Origin: Bacteroidota bacterium
GTDB lineage: Bacteria; Bacteroidota; Bacteroidia; 2-12-FULL-35-15
Assembly: GCA_947476185.1 (NCBI GenBank)
Contig: CANJPX010000026.1
Location: forward strand, 1-42,966
Length of the DNA stretch: 42,966 bases
Reading direction: 5' to 3'
Made by a program: the position numbers and the translations under genes. Below are positions 24,491-33,899 of the stretch, one piece after another. The notes beneath the pieces were generated by a model. It saw only the letters and a list, made by a program, of their open reading frames with translations, was not told the DNA's origin and did no database searches. Every line of letters begins with the position of its first letter. The stretch's first letter is position 1.

Positions 24491-26950
24491 TTAGAAAGGA
24501 TATCCGATTCCTAAATTAAAGGTAAGGAAATCGTATTTTCTATTGCTGTGATCTATGCGATAATTTCTTTTCCATTCAGCATCAAACAGGTTTTGAATTA
24601 CCCAACGTTTACTTTCAGAAAACTTTGGATCCCTTACTTTTAGGCCGATATCAAAACGGATGATAAAAAAACTGAAGTCTGCTCTCAATCCAACTCCCGA
24701 TCCAATAGCAATTTCTTTATAAAATCTGTCATACTGAAAGTCACCCCCTGGGCGACTGGCATCTTTTTTCTGAAGCCACATGTTACCGGCATCAGCAAAA
24801 AAAGCACCATTCAACATTTTGAAAAGTTTGAACCTGTATTCTAAATTCCCTTCTATTTGTCCGTCCCCAACTTGTCCGAATGAGATATTTTCTCCATCAT
24901 CAAATGAGCCCGGACCCAGAGAACGTGATTGCCATGCACGGATACCGTTCGCTCCACCACAGTAAAAGCTTCTTTCGAACGGTAAAGAGGTGAAATTTAT
25001 CAATGGTTTACCGATACCTGCTGCAAATCTAAAAACGACTTTGTTTATTTCATTTGAATTAAAGTAATATCTGTAATCAGCATCAATTCGAAGATATTGG
25101 GAGTATACAACATCGAACAACGTATATCGACCTTTATCGTCTTTAACAAACGTATTTGGTTTTGCTGCATTTATTGTGTTGTATAGCCCTCTAAGAACAT
25201 TGCCGGAGGATTCTGCATTCAAGCGAAAAAATGAAAAGTTCTCTTCTTTTTTAATGTTTTGTTCATTAAATGTATAGGTATATCGAGTACTGGTAGCCAT
25301 GTGGTTTGTAAAACTATTTATCAAATACAGGTCATTTATATTATCCAAGAAATTATTCTGCAATGTTACTTTTACCATATTGATTACAAACGGACTGATC
25401 GTATGGCGTTTTTTTTGCGTTTCTTTCCATGTATATGAGAAGGCGAGATTTGTAATATATCTGGTGTAATCCGGGCGTTGTTGATAATTAATCGATGCAG
25501 TAAAAATTGTTTTCGGATTGGAGCGTTTTGATGCCTTTACTTTAAACGGAACTAAAAAACGCGGGAAATAAATATTTGCCTCCGGACCAATTTCTACTGT
25601 ATTAAATTGCGAGGAAGGACTAATGTTTGCCGAATTGCTGTTTGCAGTTCGTTGCGCCTCAATCCCCCCTTTTAATCGTAATTCAAGCACTTCTGCACCT
25701 TTGAATAAATTTCTGTTCTGATAAATTATACTTCCCGAAATTCCAAGATTCCCATTACCTGTATTTGTTCCTTCCGATTCAATGGTGATGGATTGTTTAT
25801 CGATCGGACTCAATTGAATGTGGCAATCAAGGTAATCGCCATCTGCCCGCGTAAAATAGATATTGATCGTCTTAAAGGATTTTAATTCGGAAATACGTTT
25901 ATAGGTGTCTTCAACATTCTGTAATTGGTATAATTCTCCCTTTCGGATAAAAACAGAATTGAGTAAAACTTTTGTTTTGAATTTTAAACTTTCTGTATGA
26001 AGTATATAGTAGTCTTCAATTTTTAAAGTGTCCTTTTCTACATTATCCATCTTCTTTGAAACGAAATCGGGTTGAATGTATATGTTGTTGATATAAAATC
26101 GTTGATGTGGTTTTTCTAATATAGAATCGGAATAGTCGGAGTATTTATAAGCAAAGTTTTTTATTCCCAAAGTAATGTTAACTCTGTTGTTTTCGATAGT
26201 GCTGTCTATTTCGTAATAGACATAGTCTTTAGTAAAAAGATAATAACCATTATTACTAAGCTCTGTCGAAATTCTTTCACGCTCCAATTGCATCATATCC
26301 ACATCATAGTTATTCCCTGGTTTCAACAAACAGTTAGAGGTATCAGAAGTGATATAATATTTTAATAGATCATCAGGAATCTTATAATCGACATGGTTGA
26401 TCCGATATGGATCATCAGCTTTTATAATATAATAAACGCTAGCACGTTTTTTTCGATTGCGGAAAACAACAGAATCACTAACCGAACTTATAAAAAAACC
26501 TTTGTTATTCAAGAACAATTTTATTTGTTTCGCTGATTTTTTTGTAAGTAATGAATCGTAAATTATCGGCGGCTCACTTACGTTTAGCAGCCATTCACCA
26601 AATAATTGACGTTCACTTGTTTTTGGTTTTTTGCCTTTTGAGATCCGAATGAGGTTTCTGTTTTCAATTTTTTTATCGTAAACAATACGCTTGTCTTTGA
26701 TACGGTCTTCATTGGCAAGGTTATGAAGCCACAAGTGAAAACGGAAGACCAATAAAATTTTGCGATTGGGTTTTTGCTTAATATAACTTTCAATTTCGCT
26801 TTTATCGATTTTGGTATCCTTATCTATGATATGGTTTTTTTGAAGAAGAAACTCTCCATCACTGATTTTTCGTGCAGGGTTGCAAGCAAACAGTAGGATT
26901 GGAATTACCCCAATGATAATAAACTTAAGATAAGTATGCCTTTTGATCAC
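24491..26950 (-). CDS. BamA/TamA-family outer-membrane lipoprotein (surface antigen D15)
   Basis: 819 aa. Lipoprotein-type signal MIKRHTYLKFIIIGVIPILL then FAC (Cys23). Residues about 30-400 hold POTRA-like repeats (for example SAKQIKLFLNNKGFF and GELYQLQNVEDTYKRISELKS). The last 400 residues form a 16-strand-type barrel ending in FNLGIGYPF with a C-terminal Phe; the D15 hallmark GGANGIRAWQSRSLGPGS (about 657-674) is clear. It probably inserts or exports outer-membrane proteins. Bacteroidota commonly carry such lipidated BamA/TamA paralogues; the length and lipobox suggest a paralogue, not the essential BamA. Start is GTG (26950), chosen because it gives the complete signal peptide. Confidence 0.9.
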   Translation of the reverse strand: MIKRHTYLKFIIIGVIPILLFACNPARKISDGEFLLQKNHIIDKDTKIDKSEIESYIKQKPNRKILLVFRFHLWLHNLANEDRIKDKRIVYDKKIENRNLIRISKGKKPKTSERQLFGEWLLNVSEPPIIYDSLLTKKSAKQIKLFLNNKGFFISSVSDSVVFRNRKKRASVYYIIKADDPYRINHVDYKIPDDLLKYYITSDTSNCLLKPGNNYDVDMMQLERERISTELSNNGYYLFTKDYVYYEIDSTIENNRVNITLGIKNFAYKYSDYSDSILEKPHQRFYINNIYIQPDFVSKKMDNVEKDTLKIEDYYILHTESLKFKTKVLLNSVFIRKGELYQLQNVEDTYKRISELKSFKTINIYFTRADGDYLDCHIQLSPIDKQSITIESEGTNTGNGNLGISGSIIYQNRNLFKGAEVLELRLKGGIEAQRTANSNSANISPSSQFNTVEIGPEANIYFPRFLVPFKVKASKRSNPKTIFTASINYQQRPDYTRYITNLAFSYTWKETQKKRHTISPFVINMVKVTLQNNFLDNINDLYLINSFTNHMATSTRYTYTFNEQNIKKEENFSFFRLNAESSGNVLRGLYNTINAAKPNTFVKDDKGRYTLFDVVYSQYLRIDADYRYYFNSNEINKVVFRFAAGIGKPLINFTSLPFERSFYCGGANGIRAWQSRSLGPGSFDDGENISFGQVGDGQIEGNLEYRFKLFKMLNGAFFADAGNMWLQKKDASRPGGDFQYDRFYKEIAIGSGVGLRADFSFFIIRFDIGLKVRDPKFSESKRWVIQNLFDAEWKRNYRIDHSNRKYDFLTFNLGIGYPF

Positions 26951-27094
26951 GATCTTTAAAAATTGTCCTTAACTCAGTCCGCTAAATTACTACATTTGTG
27001 CTTACGATTGTAGCATTTTTAATAGACATAGAATTATAGGAAATGGCTAAATAAAGTTTTAATTAAATTATTTACATAGAACGATCAAGATCCC

Positions 27095-27862
27095 ATGCTA
27101 TCAAAAAATCAATTAAGTTTCATTAATTCATTGAAACAAAAAAAATACAGAGAAGAACATCAGTTATTTATTGCGGAGGGGGCTAAAATTGTTCCTGAAT
27201 TATTAAGTTCTTCTATTGTGGTTAAACAGATATATGCAACATCCGATTTCTTGAGAGGCAACATTATTCCCGCTAACATTGAAAGATTTGAGATCAAAGA
27301 GAATGAGTTGGAGCGTATCTCGTCTCTGACAAAAGCAAATGAAGTTTTAGCCGTGTGTGAAGTTCCTAAGTATGAATTGGATAATGAATCGTTGAAAGGT
27401 AAGTTGACATTGGTATTAGACGATATAAAAGATCCCGGGAATTTAGGAACGATCATCCGGATTGCGGATTGGTTTGGAATAGAAAATATTATTTGTAGCA
27501 ATGAATCGGTTGATGCTTATAATTCAAAGGTGGTGCAAGCTACAATGGGTTCTATTGCTCGAATTAAGCTACATTACGTTTCTTTAACGGAGTTTATCGA
27601 AGTTCAACTTTCAACGTTCAACGTTTCTGTGTATGGTGCTTTGCTAGAAGGAAAAAATATTTATACTGAAAAATTATCTTCGGAAGGGCTTATTGTTATT
27701 GGGAATGAATCCCGAGGGATCTCTGAAGAAGTTCAAAAATTAATTACTGATAAAATAAGTATTCCATCATTCTCCCATTTCAAATCAGGTGGAGGAGAGG
27801 CAGAGTCGCTGAATGCCGCAATCGCGACTTCTATAATTTGTTCAGAGTTCAGGAGGCGATAA
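27095..27862 (+). CDS. TrmH/SpoU-family RNA 2'-O-methyltransferase
   Basis: 255 aa. An N-terminal substrate-binding domain (1-95, beginning with the KYREEHQLFIAEGAK block of RlmB-like proteins) precedes the knotted SPOUT domain: DDIKDPGNLGTIIRIADWFG (about 109-128, motif 1), VIGNESRGISEE (about 201, motif 2) and AESLNAAIATSI (about 236, motif 3). It should methylate a ribose in 23S rRNA or a tRNA with SAM. Motif 3 is preceded by an unusual FSHFKSGGG stretch. Its DNA at 27599-27630 contains a heptad-phased TTCAAC repeat. It diverges from the BamA-like gene. Confidence 0.92.
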   Translation: MLSKNQLSFINSLKQKKYREEHQLFIAEGAKIVPELLSSSIVVKQIYATSDFLRGNIIPANIERFEIKENELERISSLTKANEVLAVCEVPKYELDNESLKGKLTLVLDDIKDPGNLGTIIRIADWFGIENIICSNESVDAYNSKVVQATMGSIARIKLHYVSLTEFIEVQLSTFNVSVYGALLEGKNIYTEKLSSEGLIVIGNESRGISEEVQKLITDKISIPSFSHFKSGGGEAESLNAAIATSIICSEFRRR

Positions 27863-27958
27863 CTTGTTTTTAGATATTCAAAAGATTTATTATATTTGAT
27901 TAATCGCTTTACAAAATTATTTATCTCCAAATATTTGTAATAGTATAATTTGATATGC

Positions 27959-30508
27959 ATGAAACAAATTCACTATTGCTTTATTTTTCTTTTTTTGATT
28001 TCCTCTTCATTTGTCTTTTCGCAAATCAATGATCGTTCATTAGGCTGGAATACTATGGGGATTCCCGGGTTTGGTGTTGCAGGATCTGTCAAAGCAACCG
28101 TTGTAGATAAAAATGGAAATTTATATATCGGAGGAACATTTACTTATGCAGGAGGGATTTTAGTAAATAGAATTGCAAAATGGGATGGAAATAACTGGAG
28201 CGCATTAGGTTCAGGGATGAATAATAATGTTTTTAGTTTAACTATTGATTCTAACGGGGTTCTTTTTGCAGGTGGAACTTTTAGCACTGCTGGTGGAGTA
28301 ACGGCTCTTGGAGTGGCTAAATGGGACGGAATAAGTTGGACCGCTTTAAATACATCTTCTTTGGGAGGAGCAATTTTATCTATTTCAATCGATAAAAATA
28401 ATAATCTCTTTGTTGGTGGCACTTTTACATCTATTGGTGGGATTTCGGCAAATAGAGTTGCAAAATATAATGGCTCATCCTGGTTTTCTCTAGGTTCAGG
28501 TTTTAGCGCCACAGTTAAGAAAGTGCTTGCAGATACAATTGGAAATGTATATGCAGCTGGGGCTTTTACGGGTAATCTTTCTAAATGGGATGGAATTAGT
28601 TGGTCGTCAGTTGGAACGGGAATAAATAATACCGTTAATGCGCTTTCAATTAACACTAACAATGAATTGTATGTTGGTGGTATTTTTACTATTGCTGGTG
28701 GTATTTCTGTAAATGGTATCGCAAAATGGGATGGAATAAATTGGTCTGCTATAGGAATTAGTTCTATTATATCTGTTAATGCTCTTGGATTTGACAATTA
28801 TGATAATTTATTTGCAGTTGAAGGAACAAGTCCCTATAGAATTTTAAAATGGGATGGAACTGCCTGGTCAAATTATATTACATCATCTTCTGGTGGAAGT
28901 AATATAGCTATTTATGGAAGCGATTTGTTTTTAGGTGGAGGTTTTGATACAGTTGCCGGATTGTATACAAATGGAATTGCTCATTGGAATGGAATGAGAT
29001 GGCTTGCATTTGGTAACGGAACAAATGGCGTTATAGAAGCTATTGCTGAAGCACCAAATGGTGATATTTATGTAGGTGGCAGGTTCACATATATTGGAGG
29101 TGTACAAGCGAATTATATTGCCAAATGGGATGGTATTAATTGGTCAGCACTTGGTTCTGGAACAGACTTATGGGTTTTTGCCCTCAAATTTGATAAGACT
29201 GGAAATCTTTATGTTGGAGGTGCTTTTGATTCTGCAGGAGGAGTTGCAGCAAAAAAAATTGCCAAATGGGATGGCGCAACATGGGATTCAGTAAGTAGTG
29301 GAATTTATGGAACTATTTATTCTATTGCGATAGATACGATGAATAATGTATATGTTGGAGGTGATGAATTATTCATAGATAGTTTATTTGTTACTCAGTA
29401 TTTAGCAAAATGGGATGGAAGTAATTGGTCCTCATTGGCATCTGGAGTGGATGAATGGGTGAATGAATTGCAGATTGATAGTCAGCAGAATTTATATGTA
29501 GGAGGAGGATTTTATTCTGCAGGAGGTGTGTTTCCCTGTTTCGGAGTTGCTAAGTGGAATGGGAGTTCTTGGTCTGCATTAGGAACAGGGATTTCTGGCT
29601 ATCTCCGTTCAATGACTATTGATAAATATGATAATGTTTATGTCGGTGGAGGTGTAGATAGCGCAGGTGGATTGCCTGTCAATGGAATAGCAAAATGGGA
29701 TGGAACGAACTGGACGGCCCTTGGCAACTTGTATACTGCTGGAGAAATATGGGCTATGGACACGGATACGTCTGGAAATCTTTATGCAAGCGGTCAAAAT
29801 GTTTCAGCAACGAGTGTAACGAACAATAATGTTGTAAAATGGGATGGAACCGCATGGAGTGATATAGGTTCTTTGGTCGGGAGCGCAAGCATAGGCATCA
29901 GAACAATGTCTTTATATGCAAAACAAAACTGCAGAATATATGCAGGAGGAATTTATGAAAATATCAGCGGTATTCTATCAGAAAATATTGCCTGGTATGG
30001 AACAGGGACAACTCCTACTGTTTCTCTAAATCTTTCTGCAACAGATACTGTTTGTATCAATTCAGCTGCTTTTACATTATCAGGTGAATCCCCAACAGGT
30101 GGAATATTTTATGGTGCTGGAGTAGTAGGGAATTCTTTTGATCCAGCAATTGCAGGCGATGGAACTCATATTATTACATATGATTATAATGGCGGCAGTG
30201 GTTGCTCATCTTATGCTAAAGATGTAATTTATGTAAGCCTGTGCACAAATATTGAAGAAAATAAAATTGAAAAAAACAGTTTGAAATTATTCCCTAATCC
30301 AACTTCATCAATTATTAATATTATTATTGATCAAGGAAATATGAAAGATTACAAGGTGACGGTCTTAAACGTTTTAGGAGAAATTCAAAAAGTAGAAATG
30401 AATGATTCGATATTATCTGTTTCAAAACTATCATCTGGAATATACTTCATTGCTGCTTATAGTTTGGATGGAAAACAACGTTTGACACAGAAGTTTATCA
30501 AAGAATAA
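27959..30508 (+). CDS. T9SS-secreted beta-propeller-like repeat protein
   Basis: 849 aa from the ATG at 27959 (a TTG nine bases upstream is less likely). Signal peptide 1-21 ending FVFSQ. Residues about 25-680 hold 13 copies of a 40-60-aa repeat, each with an NLYVGGxF strand, an AGG turn and the hallmark IAKWDGxxWSALGSG; the repeats resemble Kelch/delta-60 type propeller blades. Residues 690-765 form an Ig-like CTDTVC-type region (TDTVCINSAAFTLSGESPTG). The last 75 residues, beginning LKLFPNPTSSIINI, are a type A T9SS sorting domain ending in KFIKE. Predicted cell-surface or extracellular protein; binding or hydrolytic activity is not evident. Confidence 0.88.
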   Translation: MKQIHYCFIFLFLISSSFVFSQINDRSLGWNTMGIPGFGVAGSVKATVVDKNGNLYIGGTFTYAGGILVNRIAKWDGNNWSALGSGMNNNVFSLTIDSNGVLFAGGTFSTAGGVTALGVAKWDGISWTALNTSSLGGAILSISIDKNNNLFVGGTFTSIGGISANRVAKYNGSSWFSLGSGFSATVKKVLADTIGNVYAAGAFTGNLSKWDGISWSSVGTGINNTVNALSINTNNELYVGGIFTIAGGISVNGIAKWDGINWSAIGISSIISVNALGFDNYDNLFAVEGTSPYRILKWDGTAWSNYITSSSGGSNIAIYGSDLFLGGGFDTVAGLYTNGIAHWNGMRWLAFGNGTNGVIEAIAEAPNGDIYVGGRFTYIGGVQANYIAKWDGINWSALGSGTDLWVFALKFDKTGNLYVGGAFDSAGGVAAKKIAKWDGATWDSVSSGIYGTIYSIAIDTMNNVYVGGDELFIDSLFVTQYLAKWDGSNWSSLASGVDEWVNELQIDSQQNLYVGGGFYSAGGVFPCFGVAKWNGSSWSALGTGISGYLRSMTIDKYDNVYVGGGVDSAGGLPVNGIAKWDGTNWTALGNLYTAGEIWAMDTDTSGNLYASGQNVSATSVTNNNVVKWDGTAWSDIGSLVGSASIGIRTMSLYAKQNCRIYAGGIYENISGILSENIAWYGTGTTPTVSLNLSATDTVCINSAAFTLSGESPTGGIFYGAGVVGNSFDPAIAGDGTHIITYDYNGGSGCSSYAKDVIYVSLCTNIEENKIEKNSLKLFPNPTSSIINIIIDQGNMKDYKVTVLNVLGEIQKVEMNDSILSVSKLSSGIYFIAAYSLDGKQRLTQKFIKE
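28100..29890 (+). repeat. In-gene degenerate tandem repeats of the T9SS protein
   Basis: DNA-level repetition follows the 13 protein repeats; the block AAATGGGATGGAA recurs in most copies, with spacing of about 110-180 bp. Recombination between copies could alter repeat number. Confidence 0.75.
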
Positions 30509-30600
30509 AATTTTCTTCCATTAATTAGATATAGAAATACCTCTCCACAATTTGAAATACCTTTTCTCTTTCTTTAAATAAATAATATTTTTTCTAAAGT

Positions 30601-30631
30601 TTGCAATTTGAAAACTTATTTTATATATTTG
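30601..30631 (+). promoter_or_regulatory. Promoter of the HigBA-type pair
   Basis: TTG (30601-30603), 20 nt, TATATTTG (30624-30631). It ends 4 nt before the GTG start of the toxin, so transcription should begin at or next to the start codon (leaderless mRNA). Confidence 0.55.
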
Positions 30632-30635
30632 TGCT

Positions 30636-30965
30636 GTGAATATAATTGTAAAAAGGGCGGTTTTGTATTACGTAGACAAATACCCTCAAGCTAAAACACC
30701 TTTGTTGACTTGGTATACTGAGTTTTTGAAAGAAGAATTCAAAAACTTTAATCAGTTGAAAGCTACATATGGGAATGCAAGTATTGTAGGTCAAAACAGG
30801 GTGATATTTAATATTAAAGGAAATGATTTTAGGTTAATCGTATCGGTAAATTTCAAGCAATTGGCTGCTTATATAATATGGTTTGGCACTCATAAAGAAT
30901 ACGATAAAATTAATATAGAAACAATCGAATTTGATGGTAAGATTTTAAACTATAAAGTAAAATGA
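30636..30965 (+). CDS. higB: HigB-type mRNA interferase toxin
   Basis: 109 aa RelE-fold protein of the HigB_toxin family: KYPQAKTPLLTWYTEF, then NQLKATYGNASIVGQNRVIFNI, GNDFRLIVSVNF and AAYIIWFGTHKEYDKI, the last with the His/Lys residues expected to cleave ribosome-bound mRNA. It starts at a GTG; no ATG is available. The toxin gene comes first, as usual for higBA, and overlaps the antitoxin by ATGA. Confidence 0.9.
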   Translation: MNIIVKRAVLYYVDKYPQAKTPLLTWYTEFLKEEFKNFNQLKATYGNASIVGQNRVIFNIKGNDFRLIVSVNFKQLAAYIIWFGTHKEYDKINIETIEFDGKILNYKVK

Positions 30966-31324
30966 AAACAAATTTCAAAGTAATTAAAACAGAAGCAGCA
31001 TATCAAAAAGCCATTAAAAGAACAATGGCAATTTTTCATGCAGAAGAAAATACACCTGAAGCAGATGAATTAGCTGTATTGCTTGTGCTCGTAAAAGATT
31101 ATGAAGATAAATATATTCACTTGCCAGAAATAGATCCCATTGAAGTGATAAAACTTAAAATGATTGAACGAGGGATGAAAGCAAAAGATCTCGAACCAAT
31201 TATTGGAACTAAAGGACATGTATCATCAATACTTTCAGGGAGAAGAGAAATTACTTTAAAAATGGCACAACGTCTAAGAGAATACTTTCATCTTCCAGCA
31301 GAAATATTTTTGCATTCAGCTTAA
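30962..31324 (+). CDS. higA: HigA-type antitoxin with helix-turn-helix
   Basis: 120 aa. The N-terminal half (1-60, with a YQKAIKRTMAIFHAEENTPEADEL block) is typical of HigA antitoxins; the C-terminal half is an XRE-like HTH (MIERGMKAKDLEPIIGTKGHVSSILSGRR, about 72-100). It neutralises HigB and represses the shared promoter. Start overlaps the toxin stop (30962-30965). It converges with rsmE, leaving only 4 bp between the stop codons. Confidence 0.92.
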   Translation: MKTNFKVIKTEAAYQKAIKRTMAIFHAEENTPEADELAVLLVLVKDYEDKYIHLPEIDPIEVIKLKMIERGMKAKDLEPIIGTKGHVSSILSGRREITLKMAQRLREYFHLPAEIFLHSA

Positions 31325-31328
31325 AAAA

Positions 31329-32042
31329 TTATTCGTTCATTACATTTACAGCAGAACAAGCATAAATAGCTGCGGTTTCTGTTCTTAATCTGCTTTCTCC
31401 CAGATTTATTTCTTTAAAACCATTGTCTAATGCAAGTTTTACTTCCTCAGTTGTAAAATCACCTTCCGGTCCGATCAAAATTAATGCGTTTTTTTTAGGA
31501 GAGTATAAGTTCTTGAGATGAGATAAGTTTGCAGGGGGAGTTTGACAATGTGCAATGAATTTCTGTCCTTCAAAATCTTTCGCCGTAGCGATTAACTTTT
31601 TATAGTCAACTACTTCATTGATCTTTGGCAGATAAGCTTTAAGACTTTGCTTAATAGCGGAAATAGCAACTTTTTGAATGCGTTCGGATTTGACGATTGT
31701 CCGTTCAGAGTTTTTACAATCGATGAGCGAAATCTCGTCAATACCCATTTCTGTTGCTTTTTCTACAAACCATTCCAAACGATCCATGTTTTTTGTAGGA
31801 GCAATAGCGATGTGGAGTTGCCAATTGCGTTTTCCAAATTCTTTTTTAGTTTCAATGATCTTTACGGAGCAGCGTTTGGGATTGTTATCTGTTATTTCAG
31901 CTTCATAAAAACCTCCAATACCATCTATCAGCTGAATTTTATCACCCTCGTTTAGACGTAATACACGAACACAGTGCTTACTTTCCTCTTCGTTAAGAGT
32001 ATGAGTATTGCCTGTAATATCGGGTGTGTAGAATAAATGCAT
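31329..32042 (-). CDS. rsmE: 16S rRNA (uracil-1498-N3)-methyltransferase
   Basis: 237 aa. N-terminal PUA-like domain (HCVRVLRLNEGDKIQLIDG, about 23-41) and a C-terminal SPOUT domain with IAPTKNMDRLEWFVEKATE (about 92-110), CKNSERT, LIGPEGDFTTEEV (about 188-200) and the final LGESRLRTETAAIYA. It methylates N3 of U1498 in 16S rRNA. A -7-like TACATTTG lies 17 nt upstream. Confidence 0.95.
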   Translation of the reverse strand: MHLFYTPDITGNTHTLNEEESKHCVRVLRLNEGDKIQLIDGIGGFYEAEITDNNPKRCSVKIIETKKEFGKRNWQLHIAIAPTKNMDRLEWFVEKATEMGIDEISLIDCKNSERTIVKSERIQKVAISAIKQSLKAYLPKINEVVDYKKLIATAKDFEGQKFIAHCQTPPANLSHLKNLYSPKKNALILIGPEGDFTTEEVKLALDNGFKEINLGESRLRTETAAIYACSAVNVMNE

Positions 32043-32058
32043 TTTGGCTTTTGAGTTA

Positions 32059-32066
32059 CAAATGTA
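32059..32066 (-). promoter_or_regulatory. Candidate -7 element (TACATTTG) for rsmE
   Basis: Exact TAnnTTTG on the minus strand, ending 16 nt before the ATG; no TTG at the expected -33 distance. Confidence 0.35.
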
Positions 32067-32094
32067 AAGAAATCTCCCTTATGATGATTCGCTT

Positions 32095-32136
32095 CAATCT
32101 CCCTTGTTCTCTTTTCAAAGAGGGAATTGATTTTAG
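32095..32136. repeat. Solo copy related to the 19393-19538 inverted repeat
   Basis: The stretch with CTCTTTTCAAAGAGGGAATT aligns with CCCTCTCAAAAGTGGAATT of the left arm at 19410-19426, allowing a few substitutions. It also forms a small hairpin (CTCTTT-TC-AAAGAG). Confidence 0.4.
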
Positions 32137-32180
32137 TCAAAATTGAAATTGTCTTTTGTTATCTAAAATTGCATAAAATA

Positions 32181-32210
32181 AAAGTGCCACGAATTTACTC
32201 GTGGCACTTT
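32181..32210 (-). terminator. Terminator of pckA
   Basis: AAAGTGCCACGA (32181-32192) pairs perfectly with 32199-32210 around a 6-nt loop, 27 nt past the pckA stop; T-rich on the minus strand downstream. Confidence 0.88.
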
Positions 32211-32237
32211 CATAAAATAATTTAATAAAACATCAAA

Positions 32238-33857
32238 CTAAGCATTCACTGCAGCCTTTGGAGCAGCAGCTAAAATTTCTTCGTTTGCAGCACTTGCATA
32301 CTGCTCAAAGTTTTTAATAAATGAAGTAGCTAATTTGTTAGTGGTCGCATCAAATCCTTCTTTATCTTTCCAGGTTTTACGTGGATTTAGGATATCTGCC
32401 GGTACGTCAGGACATTCAGTCGGGATTTGTAATCCGAACACAGGAAGTGTTTCAAATTTAATCGTATCAAGTTTGCCTGTTAAAGCAGCAGTGATCATTG
32501 AACGGGTATAGGATAATTTCATTCTGTTTCCAACACCGAAAGAACCACCTGACCAACCTGTGTTCACTAACCAAACATTCACTTTGTTCTCTTTTAATTT
32601 TTTTCCTAATAACTCCGCATATTTTGTTGGGTGTAAAGGCAAGAATACTTTTCCAAAACAAGCAGAGAATGTTAATGTTGGTTCTGTAATTCCCATTTCA
32701 GTTCCCGCAACTTTAGCGGTATATCCTGAAATGAAGTGATACATTGCTTGTCCGGTTGTTAGTTTTGAAATTGGAGGTAATACTCCGTAAGCATCACATG
32801 TAAGGAAGAAAATATTCTTTGGGATATTTCCAACAGATGGCTCAACAGCATTATCAATGAAGTGAACAGGGTAACCAACACGTGTGTTTTCTGTTTTTGA
32901 AATATTACCGAAATCAACGGTAGAGGTATTTTCAAAAAATTCAATGTTCTCTAAAAGAGCTCCGAATTTTACAGCTCCGAAAATCTGAGGTTCTTTTTCT
33001 TTGGTAAGGTCAACACATTTTGCATAGCAACCTCCTTCAATATTAAATACCCCATTTTCGCTCCATCCATGCTCATCATCACCTATTAATCCACGATTTG
33101 GATCAGCAGATAATGTTGTTTTTCCTGTTCCGGATAATCCGAAGAAGATCGCTGTATCGCCGTCTTTACCGATATTTGCAGAGCAATGCATTGATAATAC
33201 GCCTTTTTCGTGTGGTAAAATATAATTTAATAAAGAGAAGATTCCTTTTTTTATTTCTCCGGTATAGCCTGAACCACCGATCAAAATAATTTTTTTGGTC
33301 ATGTTAAGGATAGTGAAATTATGTTGGCGGGTGCCATCAATTTCGGGAGTAGCTCTGAAGCCGGGAGCACAAATAATTGTCCATTCCGCTTCAAATCGCA
33401 TGATCTCGTCATGTGTTGGGCGCAAGAATAAATTGTTCGCAAATAAATTAGACCAAGGATACTCAGTGATCACACGAATGTTTAATCTGTATTTTGGATC
33501 AGCGCAAGCGTATGAATCACGAACATAAACTTCTTTACCTGATAAATAGGCACAAACACGATTATAAAGTGCATCAAATTTTGTTGAGTCAAACTTGAAG
33601 TTAACATCGCCCCACCAGATCGAATCTTTGGTTTTTGCATCTTCAACTACAAATTTATCTTTTGGTGAACGTCCCGTAAATTCTCCTGTATCTACAGCCA
33701 GTGCTCCGGTATCTGTTAAAACACCTTCACCTCTTAATAATGTTTCTTCAACCAGTTCAGAAGCATTTAAATTCCAATATGCAGCAGATACATTTCCAAG
33801 ACCTAAACCAGCTATACTAGAATTCTTTCCTTTAATTCCAAATTCGTTCATCTCCAT
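32238..33857 (-). CDS. pckA: Phosphoenolpyruvate carboxykinase (ATP)
   Basis: 539 aa, standard for the ATP-dependent enzyme. Residues: TGRSPKDKF (61-69), kinase-1a P-loop GLSGTGKT (240-247), metal-binding DDEHGW (260-265) and GCYAKCVDL. It converts oxaloacetate to PEP in gluconeogenesis. ATGs at 33857 and 33851 are both possible starts. A -7 box TACTTTTG lies at 33892-33899. Single-gene unit with its own terminator. Confidence 0.97.
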   Translation of the reverse strand: MEMNEFGIKGKNSSIAGLGLGNVSAAYWNLNASELVEETLLRGEGVLTDTGALAVDTGEFTGRSPKDKFVVEDAKTKDSIWWGDVNFKFDSTKFDALYNRVCAYLSGKEVYVRDSYACADPKYRLNIRVITEYPWSNLFANNLFLRPTHDEIMRFEAEWTIICAPGFRATPEIDGTRQHNFTILNMTKKIILIGGSGYTGEIKKGIFSLLNYILPHEKGVLSMHCSANIGKDGDTAIFFGLSGTGKTTLSADPNRGLIGDDEHGWSENGVFNIEGGCYAKCVDLTKEKEPQIFGAVKFGALLENIEFFENTSTVDFGNISKTENTRVGYPVHFIDNAVEPSVGNIPKNIFFLTCDAYGVLPPISKLTTGQAMYHFISGYTAKVAGTEMGITEPTLTFSACFGKVFLPLHPTKYAELLGKKLKENKVNVWLVNTGWSGGSFGVGNRMKLSYTRSMITAALTGKLDTIKFETLPVFGLQIPTECPDVPADILNPRKTWKDKEGFDATTNKLATSFIKNFEQYASAANEEILAAAPKAAVNA

Positions 33858-33891
33858 GATTTGTTTTGTTTTTTAATTTAAAATGATTGTA

Positions 33892-33899
33892 CAAAAGTA
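33892..33899 (-). promoter_or_regulatory. Candidate -7 element (TACTTTTG) for pckA
   Basis: Exact TAnnTTTG on the minus strand, ending 34 nt before the ATG; -33 not recognisable. Confidence 0.4.

Noticed and set aside
28144..28797. Minus-strand 217-codon open frame inside the T9SS gene
   Set aside because: Antisense of the repeats; its Pro/Ile-rich pattern mirrors the repeat codons, and the plus-strand frame has signal peptide, repeats and sorting domain.
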